The position numbers were made by a program, and so were the translations under genes. From Duganella sp. BJB476 (lineage in GTDB: Bacteria; Pseudomonadota; Gammaproteobacteria; Burkholderiales; Burkholderiaceae_D), in assembly GCF_003416895.1 (NCBI RefSeq), contig NZ_QVIO01000006.1, positions 186,001 to 250,000 on the forward strand: 64,000 nucleotides of DNA. Direction: 5' to 3'. Every line of letters starts with the position of its first letter. Position 1 is the first letter of the stretch. Below the pieces are notes generated by a model that saw only the letters and a list, made by a program, of their open reading frames with translations, was not told where the DNA came from and ran no database searches. This document shows positions 55,061 to 64,000 of the stretch, piece after piece.

Positions 55061-55729
55061 ATGGTAACTTCCGTAATTCCAGTCATCGCCATCGACGGCC
55101 CTACCGCATCCGGCAAGGGTACTGTCGCGCACCGCGTCGCCGATAAGCTCGGCTTCCACTACCTGGATTCGGGTGCCCTGTACCGTTTGACGGCGCTGTC
55201 GGCCATCCGCCGCGGCACCGACCTGAACGACGAGCACGCCCTGGCCAAGCTGGCCGAGCACCTGCAATGCAGCTTCCAGGGCGGTGACATCATCCTGTCG
55301 CACGAAAACGTCACCGAGGCCATCCGTGCCGAAGAGGTCGGCAACACCGCTTCAAAAATTGCAACATTCCACGCCGTGCGCCATGCGCTGCTGGGGCTGC
55401 AGCTGGGCTTCCGCAAGGCGCCGGGCGTGGTGGCCGACGGCCGCGACATGGGCTCGGTGATCTTCCCGAACGCCGTGTTGAAGGTGTTTTTGACCGCCAG
55501 TGTGGCGGCCCGTGCGGAACGCCGCTATAAGCAATTGATTGGCAAAGGAATTTCTGCTAATATGGAAGACCTACTGATGGATTTGCAGGCGCGGGACGAC
55601 CGGGATACGAACCGGACCATCGCGCCGCTGGTCCCCGCAGAGGGGGCGCATGTGCTCGACACCTCGAATTTGACCGCTGATGAAGCGGTTGCCCAGGTGT
55701 TGCAGTGGTATGCGGCCATCGGTAAATAG
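55061..55729 (+). CDS. cmk: cytidylate kinase
   Basis: 222 residues. P-loop IAIDGPTASGKGTVAHRVAD, CMP-binding YLDSGALYRLTAL, and VADGRDMGSVIFPNA. Phosphorylates CMP/dCMP. The gene immediately precedes rpsA, a nearly universal proteobacterial arrangement. Confidence 0.96.
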   Translation: MVTSVIPVIAIDGPTASGKGTVAHRVADKLGFHYLDSGALYRLTALSAIRRGTDLNDEHALAKLAEHLQCSFQGGDIILSHENVTEAIRAEEVGNTASKIATFHAVRHALLGLQLGFRKAPGVVADGRDMGSVIFPNAVLKVFLTASVAARAERRYKQLIGKGISANMEDLLMDLQARDDRDTNRTIAPLVPAEGAHVLDTSNLTADEAVAQVLQWYAAIGK

Positions 55730-55825
55730 CTGGTGTTGCGGTCGCTCTGATGTCCGCAACGTTTATTAACCCTAACCCAACTGAAGTCGCATATCGCGAG
55801 CCTTGTTGGTAACCTGGAAGTTACA

Positions 55826-57514
55826 ATGTCTAATATGGAAAGTTTTGCAGCCCTCTTCGAAGAATCCCTGTCGCGTCAAGACATGCGTTCGGGCGAAGTG
55901 ATCTCGGCTGAAGTCGTTCGTCTGGATCACAACTTCGTGATCGTCAACGCCGGCCTGAAATCGGAAGCATTCATCCCTGTTGAAGAATTCAAGAACGACC
56001 ACGGCGAACTGGAAGTCAAAGTAGGCGACTTCGTTTCCGTGGCGATCGAATCGCTGGAAAACGGTTTCGGCGATACCATCCTGTCGCGCGACAAAGCCAA
56101 GCGTCTGGCTTCGTGGCTGGCACTGGAAAAAGCAATGGAATCGGGCGAAATCGTCGTCGGTACCGTCAATGGTAAAGTAAAGGGCGGCCTGACCGTTCTG
56201 ACCAACGGCATCCGCGCGTTCCTGCCAGGCTCCCTGGTTGACACCCGTCCAGTTAAAGACACCACCCCATTCGAAGGCAAGACCCTCGAATTCAAAGTGA
56301 TCAAACTGGATCGCAAGCGTAACAACGTCGTTCTGTCCCGCCGCGCCGTCATCGAAGCTTCGATGGGCGAAGAGCGTCAGAAACTGATGGAAACCCTGAA
56401 AGAAGGCACCGTGGTTACCGGCGTCGTCAAAAATATCACCGACTACGGCGCGTTCGTGGATCTGGGCGGTATCGACGGCCTGCTGCACATCACCGACCTG
56501 GCATGGCGTCGTGTGCGTCACCCATCGGAAGTGCTGACCGTTGGCCAGGAAATCACCGCCAAGGTTCTGAAGTACGATCAAGAGAAGAACCGTGTGTCCC
56601 TGGGCGTTAAGCAACTGGGCGACGATCCTTGGACCGGTCTGTCCCGTCGTTACCCACAAAGCACCCGTCTGTTCGGTAAAGTAACGAACCTGACCGACTA
56701 CGGCGCGTTCGTTGAAGTTGAACAGGGCATCGAAGGCCTGGTTCACGTTTCCGAAATGGACTGGACCAACAAAAACGTCGCTCCAAACAAAGTTGTCCAG
56801 CTGGGCGACGAAGTTGAAGTGATGGTTCTGGAAATCGACGAAGAGCGTCGTCGTATTTCGCTGGGCATGAAACAGTGCAAAGCAAATCCATGGGATGACT
56901 TCGGCGTTACCCACAAGAAGGGCGATAAAGTCCGTGGCGCGATCAAATCGATCACCGACTTCGGCGTGTTCATCGGCCTGGCCGGCAACATCGACGGCCT
57001 GGTACACCTGTCCGACCTGTCCTGGACCGAAACCGGCGAAGAAGCCGTACGTCGCTTCAAGAAAGGTGACGAACTGGAAGCCATCGTTCTGGCCATCGAC
57101 GTTGAGCGCGAGCGCGTTTCCCTGGGCGTTAAGCAACTGGAAGGCGATCCATTCAACAACTTCGCAGCCATGAACGACAAAGGCGCACTGGTAACCGGCA
57201 CCGTTAAATCGGTTGAGCCTAAAGGCGCCGTGATCCAACTGTCCGAAGAAGTTGAAGGCTACCTGCGTGCATCCGAAATCTCCCGCGACCGCGTGGAAGA
57301 TGCCGGTACCCACCTGAAGGTTGGCGATTCCGTTGAAGCCCTGGTCATCAACATCGATCGCAAAGCTCGCAGCATCCAGCTGTCGATCAAAGCGAAAGAC
57401 AATGTCGAGACCCAGGAAGCCATGCAGAAAATGGCAGCGACCGACAACAACGCAGCTTCGGGCACCACCAGCCTGGGCGCGCTGTTGAAAGCCAAGTTCG
57501 ATAACAAGAACTAA
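55826..57514 (+). CDS. rpsA: 30S ribosomal protein S1
   Basis: 562 residues with six S1 OB-fold domains; domains 3-6 show the repeated 'G.V..ITDYGAFVDLGG.DGLLHI(T/S)D' pattern. Starts MSNMESFAALFEESLSRQDM as usual. Recruits mRNA to the 30S subunit. Codon use is highly biased towards a restricted set (e.g. CTG, GGC/GGT), as expected of an abundant protein. Confidence 0.98.
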   Translation: MSNMESFAALFEESLSRQDMRSGEVISAEVVRLDHNFVIVNAGLKSEAFIPVEEFKNDHGELEVKVGDFVSVAIESLENGFGDTILSRDKAKRLASWLALEKAMESGEIVVGTVNGKVKGGLTVLTNGIRAFLPGSLVDTRPVKDTTPFEGKTLEFKVIKLDRKRNNVVLSRRAVIEASMGEERQKLMETLKEGTVVTGVVKNITDYGAFVDLGGIDGLLHITDLAWRRVRHPSEVLTVGQEITAKVLKYDQEKNRVSLGVKQLGDDPWTGLSRRYPQSTRLFGKVTNLTDYGAFVEVEQGIEGLVHVSEMDWTNKNVAPNKVVQLGDEVEVMVLEIDEERRRISLGMKQCKANPWDDFGVTHKKGDKVRGAIKSITDFGVFIGLAGNIDGLVHLSDLSWTETGEEAVRRFKKGDELEAIVLAIDVERERVSLGVKQLEGDPFNNFAAMNDKGALVTGTVKSVEPKGAVIQLSEEVEGYLRASEISRDRVEDAGTHLKVGDSVEALVINIDRKARSIQLSIKAKDNVETQEAMQKMAATDNNAASGTTSLGALLKAKFDNKN

Positions 57515-57524
57515 GAACTAGTCG

Positions 57525-57830
57525 ATGACTAAGTCCGAATTGATCAACCGCCTGGCTGAGCGTTATTCTCAGCTGGTGGCCAAAGATGCGGAGTATGCCG
57601 TCAAGACCATTCTGGATGCGATGACCAATGCCCTGGCGACCGGTCAACGCATCGAGATCCGCGGTTTTGGCAGTTTTGCTCTGAATAGCCGGCCACCGCG
57701 TATCGGACGTAATCCGAAGTCGGGCGACAAAGTGATGGTGCCCGAAAAACGGGTGCCTCACTTCAAGCCGGGCAAGCAATTGCGCGAGCGGGTTGATGCG
57801 ATGGTCGGGCAACCGATCATTGAGGACTGA
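57525..57830 (+). CDS. ihfB: integration host factor beta subunit
   Basis: 101 residues. HU/IHF fold: MTKSELINRLAERYSQLVAK, EIRGFGSFALNSRPPRIGRN, PKSGDKVMVPEKRVPHFKPG. The PRxGRNP arm motif intercalates DNA. With IHF alpha it bends DNA; IHF commonly assists sigma-54 promoters and integrase reactions, both present in this window. Confidence 0.97.
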   Translation: MTKSELINRLAERYSQLVAKDAEYAVKTILDAMTNALATGQRIEIRGFGSFALNSRPPRIGRNPKSGDKVMVPEKRVPHFKPGKQLRERVDAMVGQPIIED

Positions 57831-57850
57831 AGCGTCTGATGAGTTAAAAT

Positions 57851-57881
57851 AAAAGCGGCGTCTACGGATGCCGCTTTTTTT
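57851..57881 (+). terminator. rho-independent terminator after ihfB
   Basis: AAAAGCGGC / GCCGCTTTT with a 10-base loop, then a T tract, 20 bases past the ihfB stop codon. Confidence 0.9.
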
Positions 57882-57909
57882 TAGAAATACTGAACAGGAA
57901 ACCCGGCTA

Positions 57910-58212
57910 ATGAAATTTATATCCACGATTATTGGATTCGTTCTTTTCGTCCTGTTTTTTGGCTTTGCCTTGAAGAACACGCAGGAAGTCGATCTGCATT
58001 TCTTCCTTCACTATGATCTGCACGGACCGCTGGTCCTGATGCTGCTGGGCTTTTTTGTGGCCGGCGCCTTCCTGGGCGTGCTGGCGCTGACGCCAACCGT
58101 GTTCCGCCACCGCCGCGAAACGAACAAGCACAAAACCACGATCACCACGCTGCAATCGACCGCGCTGCAAGCCAACGCCCAGCCGCAGCCGGACAGCGTC
58201 AATACTCAATAA
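57910..58212 (+). CDS. lapA: LapA-domain inner-membrane protein
   Basis: 100 residues from ATG 57910. Two membrane helices (MKFISTIIGFVLFVLFFGFA and LVLMLLGFFVAGAFLGVLAL) separated by LKNTQEVDLHFFLHYDLHGP, the DUF1049/LapA pattern, and a short cytoplasmic tail. Works with LapB in control of LpxC and LPS assembly. Followed after 23 bases by lapB. Confidence 0.88.
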   Translation: MKFISTIIGFVLFVLFFGFALKNTQEVDLHFFLHYDLHGPLVLMLLGFFVAGAFLGVLALTPTVFRHRRETNKHKTTITTLQSTALQANAQPQPDSVNTQ

Positions 58213-58235
58213 ACGCACAATAAAAAATACAAAGC

Positions 58236-59411
58236 ATGGAATTCGAACTCTGGTGGTTATTGGGGATCCCGGTCTTCTTCGGACTGGGCTGGGTCGCCGC
58301 GCGCGTCGACATACGTCAACTGGTGTCGGAATCGCGCACGCTGCCGCGCGGTTATTTCAAAGGCCTGAACTTCCTGCTCAACGAGCAGCCGGACAAGGCC
58401 ATCGACGCCTTCATCGAGATCGTCCGCATGGACCCGGAAACGGCCGACATGCACTTCGCGCTGGGGAATCTGTTCCGCCGCCGTGGCGAGACCGAACGCG
58501 CCATCCGCGTGCACCAGAACCTGCTGTCGCGTCCCGACCTGCCGCAGGAGCAGAAGGAGCATGCGCAATATGAGCTGGGCATGGACTACCTGAAGGCCGG
58601 CCTGCTGGACCGCGCCGAGGAAACCTTCAACGCCATGGTCAGCGGCCAGTACGCGGTGCAGGCGCGCCGCGCGTTGCTGGAGATCTTCCAGCGCGAGAAG
58701 GAGTGGCCGCGCGCCATCGAGGCGGCGTTGGGCTTGCAGGAATCGGGCGCCGGTTCGCGCCAGAAGGAAATCGCGCAGTTCTACTGCGAGCTGGCGCAGG
58801 ATGCGCTGGTGCACATGCATCCCGAAGAGGCCTTGCCATTGCTGGATAAATCGCTACAGGCGGACCGCGTCAACGTGCGCGCCACCATGCTGAGCGGCGA
58901 CGCCCAGCTGGCGCAGGGCGATGTCGAAGGCGCGCTGCTGACCTGGCGTCGCGTCGAACAAATCAGCGTGCCGCATACGGCGCTGGTGGCGCAGCGCATG
59001 ATGGACGCCTACCGCAAGGTCGGCCGTCCGCAGGAAGGCGTCAACCTGCTCAAATCCTATCTGGAACAGGCTTCGTCGATCGACCTGATCGAAGTGGTGT
59101 ACAAGGCGGTGCTGGAGCTGGACGGCGTGGACGCCGCCAAGCAGCTGGTCAGCAATGAGCTGCGCCGCACGCCGACCCTGCTGGGCTTGGACAAATTGCT
59201 GGAGGCGCGCCTGATGGATGCACCGGCCAACCTGGTGCCGGAACTGTCGATGGTGAAGAACCTGGTACACGGCTATACGCAAAAGCTGGCGCGTTATCAA
59301 TGCAGCCACTGTGGTTTCAAGGCGCGCCAGTTCTACTGGCAGTGCCCGGGATGCAGCCGTTGGGAGACCTACCCGCCGCGCCGCACCGAAGAACTCAACG
59401 TCATGAACTAA
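58236..59411 (+). CDS. lapB: LPS assembly regulator LapB (YciM)
   Basis: 391 residues. N-terminal membrane anchor (WWLLGIPVFFGLGWVAARVD), then about nine TPR repeats (NEQPDKAIDAFIEIVRMDPE, ADMHFALGNLFRRRGETERA), and a C-terminal rubredoxin-like metal site CSHCGF...CPGCSRW. It recruits FtsH to degrade LpxC and balances LPS synthesis. Confidence 0.95.
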   Translation: MEFELWWLLGIPVFFGLGWVAARVDIRQLVSESRTLPRGYFKGLNFLLNEQPDKAIDAFIEIVRMDPETADMHFALGNLFRRRGETERAIRVHQNLLSRPDLPQEQKEHAQYELGMDYLKAGLLDRAEETFNAMVSGQYAVQARRALLEIFQREKEWPRAIEAALGLQESGAGSRQKEIAQFYCELAQDALVHMHPEEALPLLDKSLQADRVNVRATMLSGDAQLAQGDVEGALLTWRRVEQISVPHTALVAQRMMDAYRKVGRPQEGVNLLKSYLEQASSIDLIEVVYKAVLELDGVDAAKQLVSNELRRTPTLLGLDKLLEARLMDAPANLVPELSMVKNLVHGYTQKLARYQCSHCGFKARQFYWQCPGCSRWETYPPRRTEELNVMN

Positions 59412-59424
59412 AAAGAGCACCAAC

Positions 59425-60792
59425 ATGAAAATCACCATCATCGGCACCGGCTATGTAGGCCTCGTCACCGGCGCTTGCCTCGCCGAACTGGGTAACGACG
59501 TTTTCTGCCTCGACGTCGACCAGAAGAAAATCGACCTGTTGAATAACGGCGGCATCCCTATCCATGAGCCGGGCCTGGAAGAAGTGGTCGCGCGCAACCG
59601 CGCCGCCGGCCGCCTACAATTCTCCACCGACGTTGCGGCCTCGGTCGCCCACGGCTGCCTGCAATTCATCGCCGTCGGCACGCCGCCGGACGAAGACGGT
59701 TCGGCCGACCTGCAATACGTGCTGGCCGCCGCCAAGAACATCGGCAAGTACATGACCGAGTTCAAGGTCATCGTCGACAAGTCGACCGTGCCAGTCGGCA
59801 CCGCCGACCGCGTCAAGGCTGCGGTGCAGGCCGAGCTGGCCACGCGCGGTGACGCCTCCAAGTTCTCGGTGGTGTCGAACCCCGAGTTCCTGAAAGAGGG
59901 CGCGGCGGTGGAAGACTTCATGCGTCCCGACCGCATCGTCATCGGCTGCGACAGCACGCCGGAAGGCGAGAAGGCCCACGGCCTGATGAAGAAGCTGTAC
60001 ACGCCGTTCAACCGCAACCACGAGCGTACCTTCTGGATGGACGTGCGTTCGGCCGAGTTCACCAAATACGCGGCCAACGCCATGCTGGCCACCCGCATCT
60101 CGTTCATGAACGAACTGGCCAACCTGGCCGACCAGGTGGGCGCCGACATCGAAGCGGTCCGTCATGGCATCGGCTCCGATCCACGCATCGGCCACAGCTT
60201 CCTGTACGCCGGCGCCGGCTATGGTGGTTCCTGCTTCCCGAAAGACGTGCAGGCGCTGGAACGCACCGCGCGCCAGTACGACCAGGACCTGCTGATCCTG
60301 CGCGCCGTGGAAGCGGTCAACGACAAGCAGAAGCTGGTGCTGGGCCAGAAAGTGGTCAAGCGCTTTGGCGAGGATTTGAGCGGCAAGCACTTCGCCGTCT
60401 GGGGCCTGGCCTTCAAGCCGAACACCGACGACATGCGCGAAGCCCCGGCTCGCGTGCTGATCAAGCAGCTGCTGGACGGCGGCGCGACGGTGGCGGTCTA
60501 CGACCCGGTCGCGATGACGGAAGCCAAGCGCGTGCTGGAGCTGGACCTGACCGCGGAAGAAATGGCGCGCATCCGTTTCGCCACCACGCCGATGGACACG
60601 CTGACCGCCGCCGAGGCGCTGGTGATCGTGACCGAATGGAAGGCCTTCCGCAGCCCGGACTTCGATCGCATCAAGTCGTCGCTGAAGCAAGCCATCATCT
60701 TCGACGGCCGCAACCTGTTCGAGCCGGAAGTGATGGCCGAAGCAGGCTTTGAATACCACGGCATCGGCCGTTCCATCCTGACCCGAGTTTAA
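59425..60792 (+). CDS. ugd: UDP-glucose 6-dehydrogenase
   Basis: 455 residues. Rossmann GTGYVGLVTGACLAELGN, STVPVGTADRV, SNPEFLKEGAAVEDFMRPDR, and the catalytic Cys in GAGYGGSCFPKDVQAL. Oxidises UDP-glucose to UDP-glucuronate for surface polysaccharides. 13 bases after lapB and 10 before the heptose kinase, so probably one envelope operon. Confidence 0.96.
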   Translation: MKITIIGTGYVGLVTGACLAELGNDVFCLDVDQKKIDLLNNGGIPIHEPGLEEVVARNRAAGRLQFSTDVAASVAHGCLQFIAVGTPPDEDGSADLQYVLAAAKNIGKYMTEFKVIVDKSTVPVGTADRVKAAVQAELATRGDASKFSVVSNPEFLKEGAAVEDFMRPDRIVIGCDSTPEGEKAHGLMKKLYTPFNRNHERTFWMDVRSAEFTKYAANAMLATRISFMNELANLADQVGADIEAVRHGIGSDPRIGHSFLYAGAGYGGSCFPKDVQALERTARQYDQDLLILRAVEAVNDKQKLVLGQKVVKRFGEDLSGKHFAVWGLAFKPNTDDMREAPARVLIKQLLDGGATVAVYDPVAMTEAKRVLELDLTAEEMARIRFATTPMDTLTAAEALVIVTEWKAFRSPDFDRIKSSLKQAIIFDGRNLFEPEVMAEAGFEYHGIGRSILTRV

Positions 60793-60802
60793 CGAGGCCA
60801 CT

Positions 60803-61750
60803 GTGAGCACCAACGTCACGACTTATCAAGCACCGGCACTGGATAAAGTGCGCATCCTGGTTGTGGGCGATGTCATGCTGGACCGTTACTGGTTCGGCGA
60901 CGTCAGCCGCATTTCGCCGGAAGCGCCGGTGCCCATCGTCCGCATCGAGAAGCGCGAAGCACGCTTGGGCGGCGCCGCCAACGTGGCGCGCAACGCGGCA
61001 GCGCTGGGCGCGCGCGCCGGCCTGCTGGGTGTGGTCGGCGCCGACGAAGCCGGCAACGAAGTGGAGCAGATGCTGCAAAGCGGCGGCATCCACAGCTACC
61101 TGAAGCGCGACGACGCGATCTCCACCATCATCAAGCTGCGCGTGATCGGACGCCAGCAGCAGATGGTGCGCATCGACTTCGAGGAAGCGCCGACCGATAC
61201 CGTGCTGCGCGACAAGCTGCTGCAGTTCAAGGCGCTGCTGGCCGATTACGACGTGATCGTGCTGTCGGACTATGCCAAGGGTTCGCTGGTCAACGTGGCC
61301 GACATGATCGCCTCGGCGCGCGCCGCCGGCAAGGTGGTGATGGTCGATCCGAAAGGCGATGACTTCTCCCGCTACGCCGGCGCCACCGTGCTGACGCCGA
61401 ACAAGTCGGAAATGAAGCGCATCGTCGGCAGCTGGAACAGCGAAGAGCAACTGACCGCCAAGGCGCAGCAACTGCGTACCGAGCTGAAACTGGATGCGCT
61501 GTTGCTGACCCGCTCGGAAGAGGGCATGACCCTGTACACCGACGGCGAGCAATTCCACATGCCGGCGCAGGCGCGCGAGGTGTTCGACGTCTCCGGCGCA
61601 GGCGACACGGTGATCGCCACCATGGCGGCCATGCTGGGCGCAGGTGTCGGCTGGAATGAAGCGGTGCAGACGGCCAATCGCGCCGGCGGCATCGTGGTCG
61701 GCAAGCTGGGCACGGCGACGGTCACGCGCGAGGAGTTGTTCAGCGCTTGA
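60803..61750 (+). CDS. hldE: D-glycero-beta-D-manno-heptose-7-phosphate kinase
   Basis: 315 residues from a GTG. PfkB/ribokinase family: VVGDVMLDRYWFGDVSRISP, EAPVPIVRIEKREARLGGAA, and DVSGAGDTVIATMAAML with the catalytic Asp. Only the kinase half (RfaE1/HldA type) is present; the adenylyltransferase must be encoded elsewhere, as is usual in betaproteobacteria. Acts in ADP-heptose synthesis for LPS core. Confidence 0.92.
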   Translation: MSTNVTTYQAPALDKVRILVVGDVMLDRYWFGDVSRISPEAPVPIVRIEKREARLGGAANVARNAAALGARAGLLGVVGADEAGNEVEQMLQSGGIHSYLKRDDAISTIIKLRVIGRQQQMVRIDFEEAPTDTVLRDKLLQFKALLADYDVIVLSDYAKGSLVNVADMIASARAAGKVVMVDPKGDDFSRYAGATVLTPNKSEMKRIVGSWNSEEQLTAKAQQLRTELKLDALLLTRSEEGMTLYTDGEQFHMPAQAREVFDVSGAGDTVIATMAAMLGAGVGWNEAVQTANRAGGIVVGKLGTATVTREELFSA

Positions 61751-61881
61751 TGGCCGGCTTCTGATGCATGTCACAAAACCTTCATAGATTATCTGTCAAC
61801 CGTCGTCGAGGCTGGCCGTTAAGTGAGTTCAAGGCGCGGTTGTCGCCCTTGCTTTTCACCCACCTTCATGGAGATTGAGAC

Positions 61882-62301
61882 ATGTTCAAGAAAATTTTGC
61901 TGGCAGTTGCGACCCTGATCGTAACCATGGGCTTCGCTTTCGCGCAGGTCGACGTCAACAAGGCTGACGCCGCCGCGCTGGACTCGGTCAAGGGCATCGG
62001 TCCGGTCAAATCGAAAGCCATCCTGGAAGAGCGTAAAAAAGGCGATTTCAAGGATTGGGCGGACTTCGAGAAGCGCGTGAAGGGCATCGGCGAGAAAAGC
62101 GCCGTCAAGCTGTCGCAAGCTGGCCTGGTAGTGAACGGCAAGCCGCTGGACGGCGCGCCAGCCGCAGCGGCTCCGGCCGCCAAGGCCGATAAAGGCGCCG
62201 ACAAGGCAGCCGCCAAAGCCGACAAGGCTGCAGCGAAAGCCGCCGCCAAGGCTGACAAAGCCGCTGCCGCTTCCGCGCCAGCCGCTCCACCTGCCAAGTA
62301 G
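61882..62301 (+). CDS. exported ComEA-like helix-hairpin-helix protein with Lys/Ala tail
   Basis: 139 residues, signal peptide (MFKKILLAVATLIVTMGFAF/AQ). One helix-hairpin-helix DNA-binding unit (about 24-85: VDVNKADAAALDSVKGIGPV, FEKRVKGIGEKSAVKLSQAG), as in ComEA. The C-terminus (about 97-139) consists of near-repeats of ADKAAAKA, a basic, histone-H1-like tail that could also bind DNA. A periplasmic role in DNA uptake is the best guess. Confidence 0.85.
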   Translation: MFKKILLAVATLIVTMGFAFAQVDVNKADAAALDSVKGIGPVKSKAILEERKKGDFKDWADFEKRVKGIGEKSAVKLSQAGLVVNGKPLDGAPAAAAPAAKADKGADKAAAKADKAAAKAAAKADKAAAASAPAAPPAK

Positions 62302-62313
62302 TAATTCTGTTTT

Positions 62314-62354
62314 AAAAACGCCGGTACTGGACGTGTTCAGGCCGGCGTTTTTTT
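62314..62354 (+). terminator. rho-independent terminator after the ComEA-like gene
   Basis: AAAACGCCGG ... CCGGCGTTTTTTT with an 18-base loop region, 12 bases past the stop codon. Confidence 0.85.
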
Positions 62355-62432
62355 GTTGATGATTTGTTTCCGGGCGTCAATTACTCGCGGTTACGTGAGA
62401 AGATATTGCGACCATTTCACCGGAGACAGCAG

Positions 62433-63797
62433 ATGCATATAAATTCGCTCATCTTGTCCGCACTGACCGTGCTGGCCGCCGTGCCCGCCGTCGCGGCTAC
62501 CCCCGACACCACCCGCCACCAGGCCCAGATCGACCAGATCGTCCAGGAGATTTCTCCGGCCCGCATCGAAGGCTATATCAACAAGCTGGTTGGCTTCCGT
62601 ACCCGCCACACGATGTCGGACACCGTCTCCGAAACTGAAGGCATCGGCGCAGCGCGGCGCTGGATCAAGAGCGAGCTGGAGCGCTGCGGCGCGGCCCAGG
62701 GCGGCCGTCTGCAAGTGGCGTTCGACAGCCACATCGCGCCGGTCTCCGCGCGCATCGGCCGCCCCACCGAGATCGTCAACGTGGTGGCGACCCTGCCGGG
62801 CACGCAGCCCGCGTCCGTGGACCGCATGTACGTAGTTAGCGGCCACTACGACTCGCGCAACACCGACATCATGGACGCCAAGGGCGACGCGCCCGGCGCC
62901 AACGACGACGCCTCCGGCACCGCCGCCGTGATGGAAATGGCCTGTGTGATGGCCAAGTACAAATTCGACGCCACGCTGGTCTTCATGACGGTGGCGGCGG
63001 AAGAGCAGGGCTTGCTGGGCGCGGCGCACTGGGCCGAGCAGGCCAAGCAAAAGAACCTGAACATCGCCGGCATGTTCACCAATGACATCATCGGCAGCTC
63101 GCACGACGAGCACGGCAAGGTCGACAACACGCAAGTGCGCTTGTTCGCCGAAGGCTTGCCGGTGCAGAAGGAAAACAGCGACGCCGTGCGCACCTTGATC
63201 CAGACCGGCGGCGAGAACGATTCGCTGTCGCGCCAGCTGGCGCGGGCGGTGAAGGAGGCGGGCGAGCGTTATGTGCCTAAGTTCAAGGTCAACGTCATCC
63301 AGCGCCGCGACCGTTACCTGCGCGGCGGCGACCACATGCCGTTCCTGGAGCGCGGCTACGCGGCGCTGCGCTTCACCGAGCCGGCCGAGGATTTCAACCA
63401 CCAGCACCAGAACATCCGCACCGAGAAAGGCGTGCTGATCGGCGACCTGCCGCAGTACGACGACTTCAACTACATCGCCCAGGTGGCGCGGGTGAACGCG
63501 GCGGCCTTGTCCTCGCTGTCGCTGGCGCCGGCCGCGCCGGCCAAGGTGCAGGTGCGCACCGCCAAGCTGCAGAACGATACCGAGCTGGTATGGCAAGCCA
63601 ACGCCGAGCCGGACCTGGCGGGCTACCGTATCGTCTGGCGCGACACCTCGTCGGCCGAATGGCAGGGCAGCCAGTTCGTCGGCAAGGCCACCGAGTTCAC
63701 GATGCCGCTGTCGAAGGACAACTACTACTTCGGCGTGCAAGCCATCGACAACGACGGCAACGCCAGCCCGGCCAGCTATCCGACGCCGCTGCGTTAA
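62433..63797 (+). CDS. secreted M28-family metallopeptidase
   Basis: 454 residues from ATG 62433. Signal peptide (ILSALTVLAAVPAVA). M28 domain (about 25-365): YVVSGHYDSRNTDIMD (His, Asp zinc ligands), PGANDDASGTAAVMEM, VAAEEQGLLGAAHWAE (catalytic Glu), GMFTNDIIGSSHDE and the late RGGDHMPFLERGYAALRF. A C-terminal FN3-like domain (about 370-454, LVWQANAEPDLAGYRIVWRD) ends it. Probably an extracellular aminopeptidase. Confidence 0.92.
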   Translation: MHINSLILSALTVLAAVPAVAATPDTTRHQAQIDQIVQEISPARIEGYINKLVGFRTRHTMSDTVSETEGIGAARRWIKSELERCGAAQGGRLQVAFDSHIAPVSARIGRPTEIVNVVATLPGTQPASVDRMYVVSGHYDSRNTDIMDAKGDAPGANDDASGTAAVMEMACVMAKYKFDATLVFMTVAAEEQGLLGAAHWAEQAKQKNLNIAGMFTNDIIGSSHDEHGKVDNTQVRLFAEGLPVQKENSDAVRTLIQTGGENDSLSRQLARAVKEAGERYVPKFKVNVIQRRDRYLRGGDHMPFLERGYAALRFTEPAEDFNHQHQNIRTEKGVLIGDLPQYDDFNYIAQVARVNAAALSSLSLAPAAPAKVQVRTAKLQNDTELVWQANAEPDLAGYRIVWRDTSSAEWQGSQFVGKATEFTMPLSKDNYYFGVQAIDNDGNASPASYPTPLR

Positions 63798-63835
63798 ATG
63801 GCGTTGAAGCCGTTTTGCTCAGACTCTGATTGAGA

Positions 63836-63877
63836 ACTCCGCCGTACAGTGAACTTTTTGAGCTCACTACATGGCGG
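63836..63877. other. imperfect hairpin at the window end
   Basis: TCCGCCGTACAGTGAACT and AGCTCACTACATGGCGGA can pair over about 18 positions with several wobble or mismatched pairs, around a TTTTG loop. It contains the ATG of a possible open frame (63871 to the edge). Confidence 0.4.
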
Positions 63878-64000
63878 AGAAAGCATCAGGTTGGCCTGTC
63901 ACCGGCGGCTCTGGTCCGGCTGCGGGAATTATTGGAATTACCGATACAACCTCGGTCCGCGCATTGTGCCGTTACTACCCGCCAGGGAACGGCGTCGAGT
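63871..64000 (+). CDS. possible 5' fragment of an unidentified gene
   Basis: An open frame from ATG 63871 runs off the window (MAEKASGWPVTGGSGPAAGI...). 43 codons; no clear ribosome site and no recognised motif. Composition is less GC-rich than the preceding gene. It may or may not be coding. Confidence 0.25.
   Translation, partial: MAEKASGWPVTGGSGPAAGIIGITDTTSVRALCRYYPPGNGVE

Overview
The window looks like chromosome of a betaproteobacterium of the Oxalobacteraceae (Massilia/Duganella/Janthinobacterium type). The evidence is its high GC, the gene order gyrA-DUF2059-serC-pheA-hisC-tyrA-aroA-cmk-rpsA-ihfB-lapA-lapB-ugd-hldE kinase, the ompA/ubiG/gph block opposite gyrA, and a one-piece tmRNA with tag ANDNSYALAA. 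The genus is an inference; no rRNA is present.

Layout. 1-3.8 kb: the end of a GGDEF-EAL protein, three small regulatory/stress genes and a coiled-coil membrane protein. 4.0-9.8 kb: tmRNA (ssrA) followed by an AT-richer genomic island. The island has a P4-type integrase beside ssrA, small cargo genes all on the minus strand, a fossil of a second integrase, a degenerate repeat downstream of four cargo genes, a hairpin-rich non-coding block, and a 26-nt copy of the ssrA 3' end (24/26 identical) as the far attachment site. 9.8-17.4 kb: a toxin-antitoxin pair, an alginate-lyase-like Tat lipoprotein, a diguanylate cyclase, a DegT-type aminotransferase, and a self-contained ECF41 sigma-factor unit with a carboxymuconolactone-decarboxylase-like partner. 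Both ECF41 genes carry the same TGTCACA-N16-CGTC promoter.

17.6-40.9 kb is the most interesting part. A sigma-54 activator gene leads into a complete System I cytochrome c maturation operon (ccmABCDEFGHI). A convergent minus-strand operon encodes DUF1553 and DUF1501 proteins, three c-type cytochromes, a peroxiredoxin, an SMP-30-like beta-propeller, a lectin-like secreted protein and a second GroEL with a His-rich tail. A TonB-dependent receptor and a divergent operon (cysteine-less rhodanese, cytochrome b, TonB, ExbB, ExbD) complete the set. I find -24/-12 sigma-54 promoters in front of all three effector transcription units. I therefore read this as one regulon: an outer-membrane uptake and periplasmic redox system with its own heme-attachment machinery, chaperonin and energy transducer. 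Its substrate is unknown to me.

40.9-64 kb: two tandem paralogues of unknown function with a GIY-YIG-like signature, then housekeeping genes (gph, ubiG, ompA, gyrA, the serC-to-rpsA aromatic/serine supraoperon, ihfB, the LPS-control genes lapAB, ugd and heptose kinase), a ComEA-like helix-hairpin-helix protein, and a secreted M28 peptidase. No rRNA, tRNA, CRISPR array or intact insertion sequence was seen.
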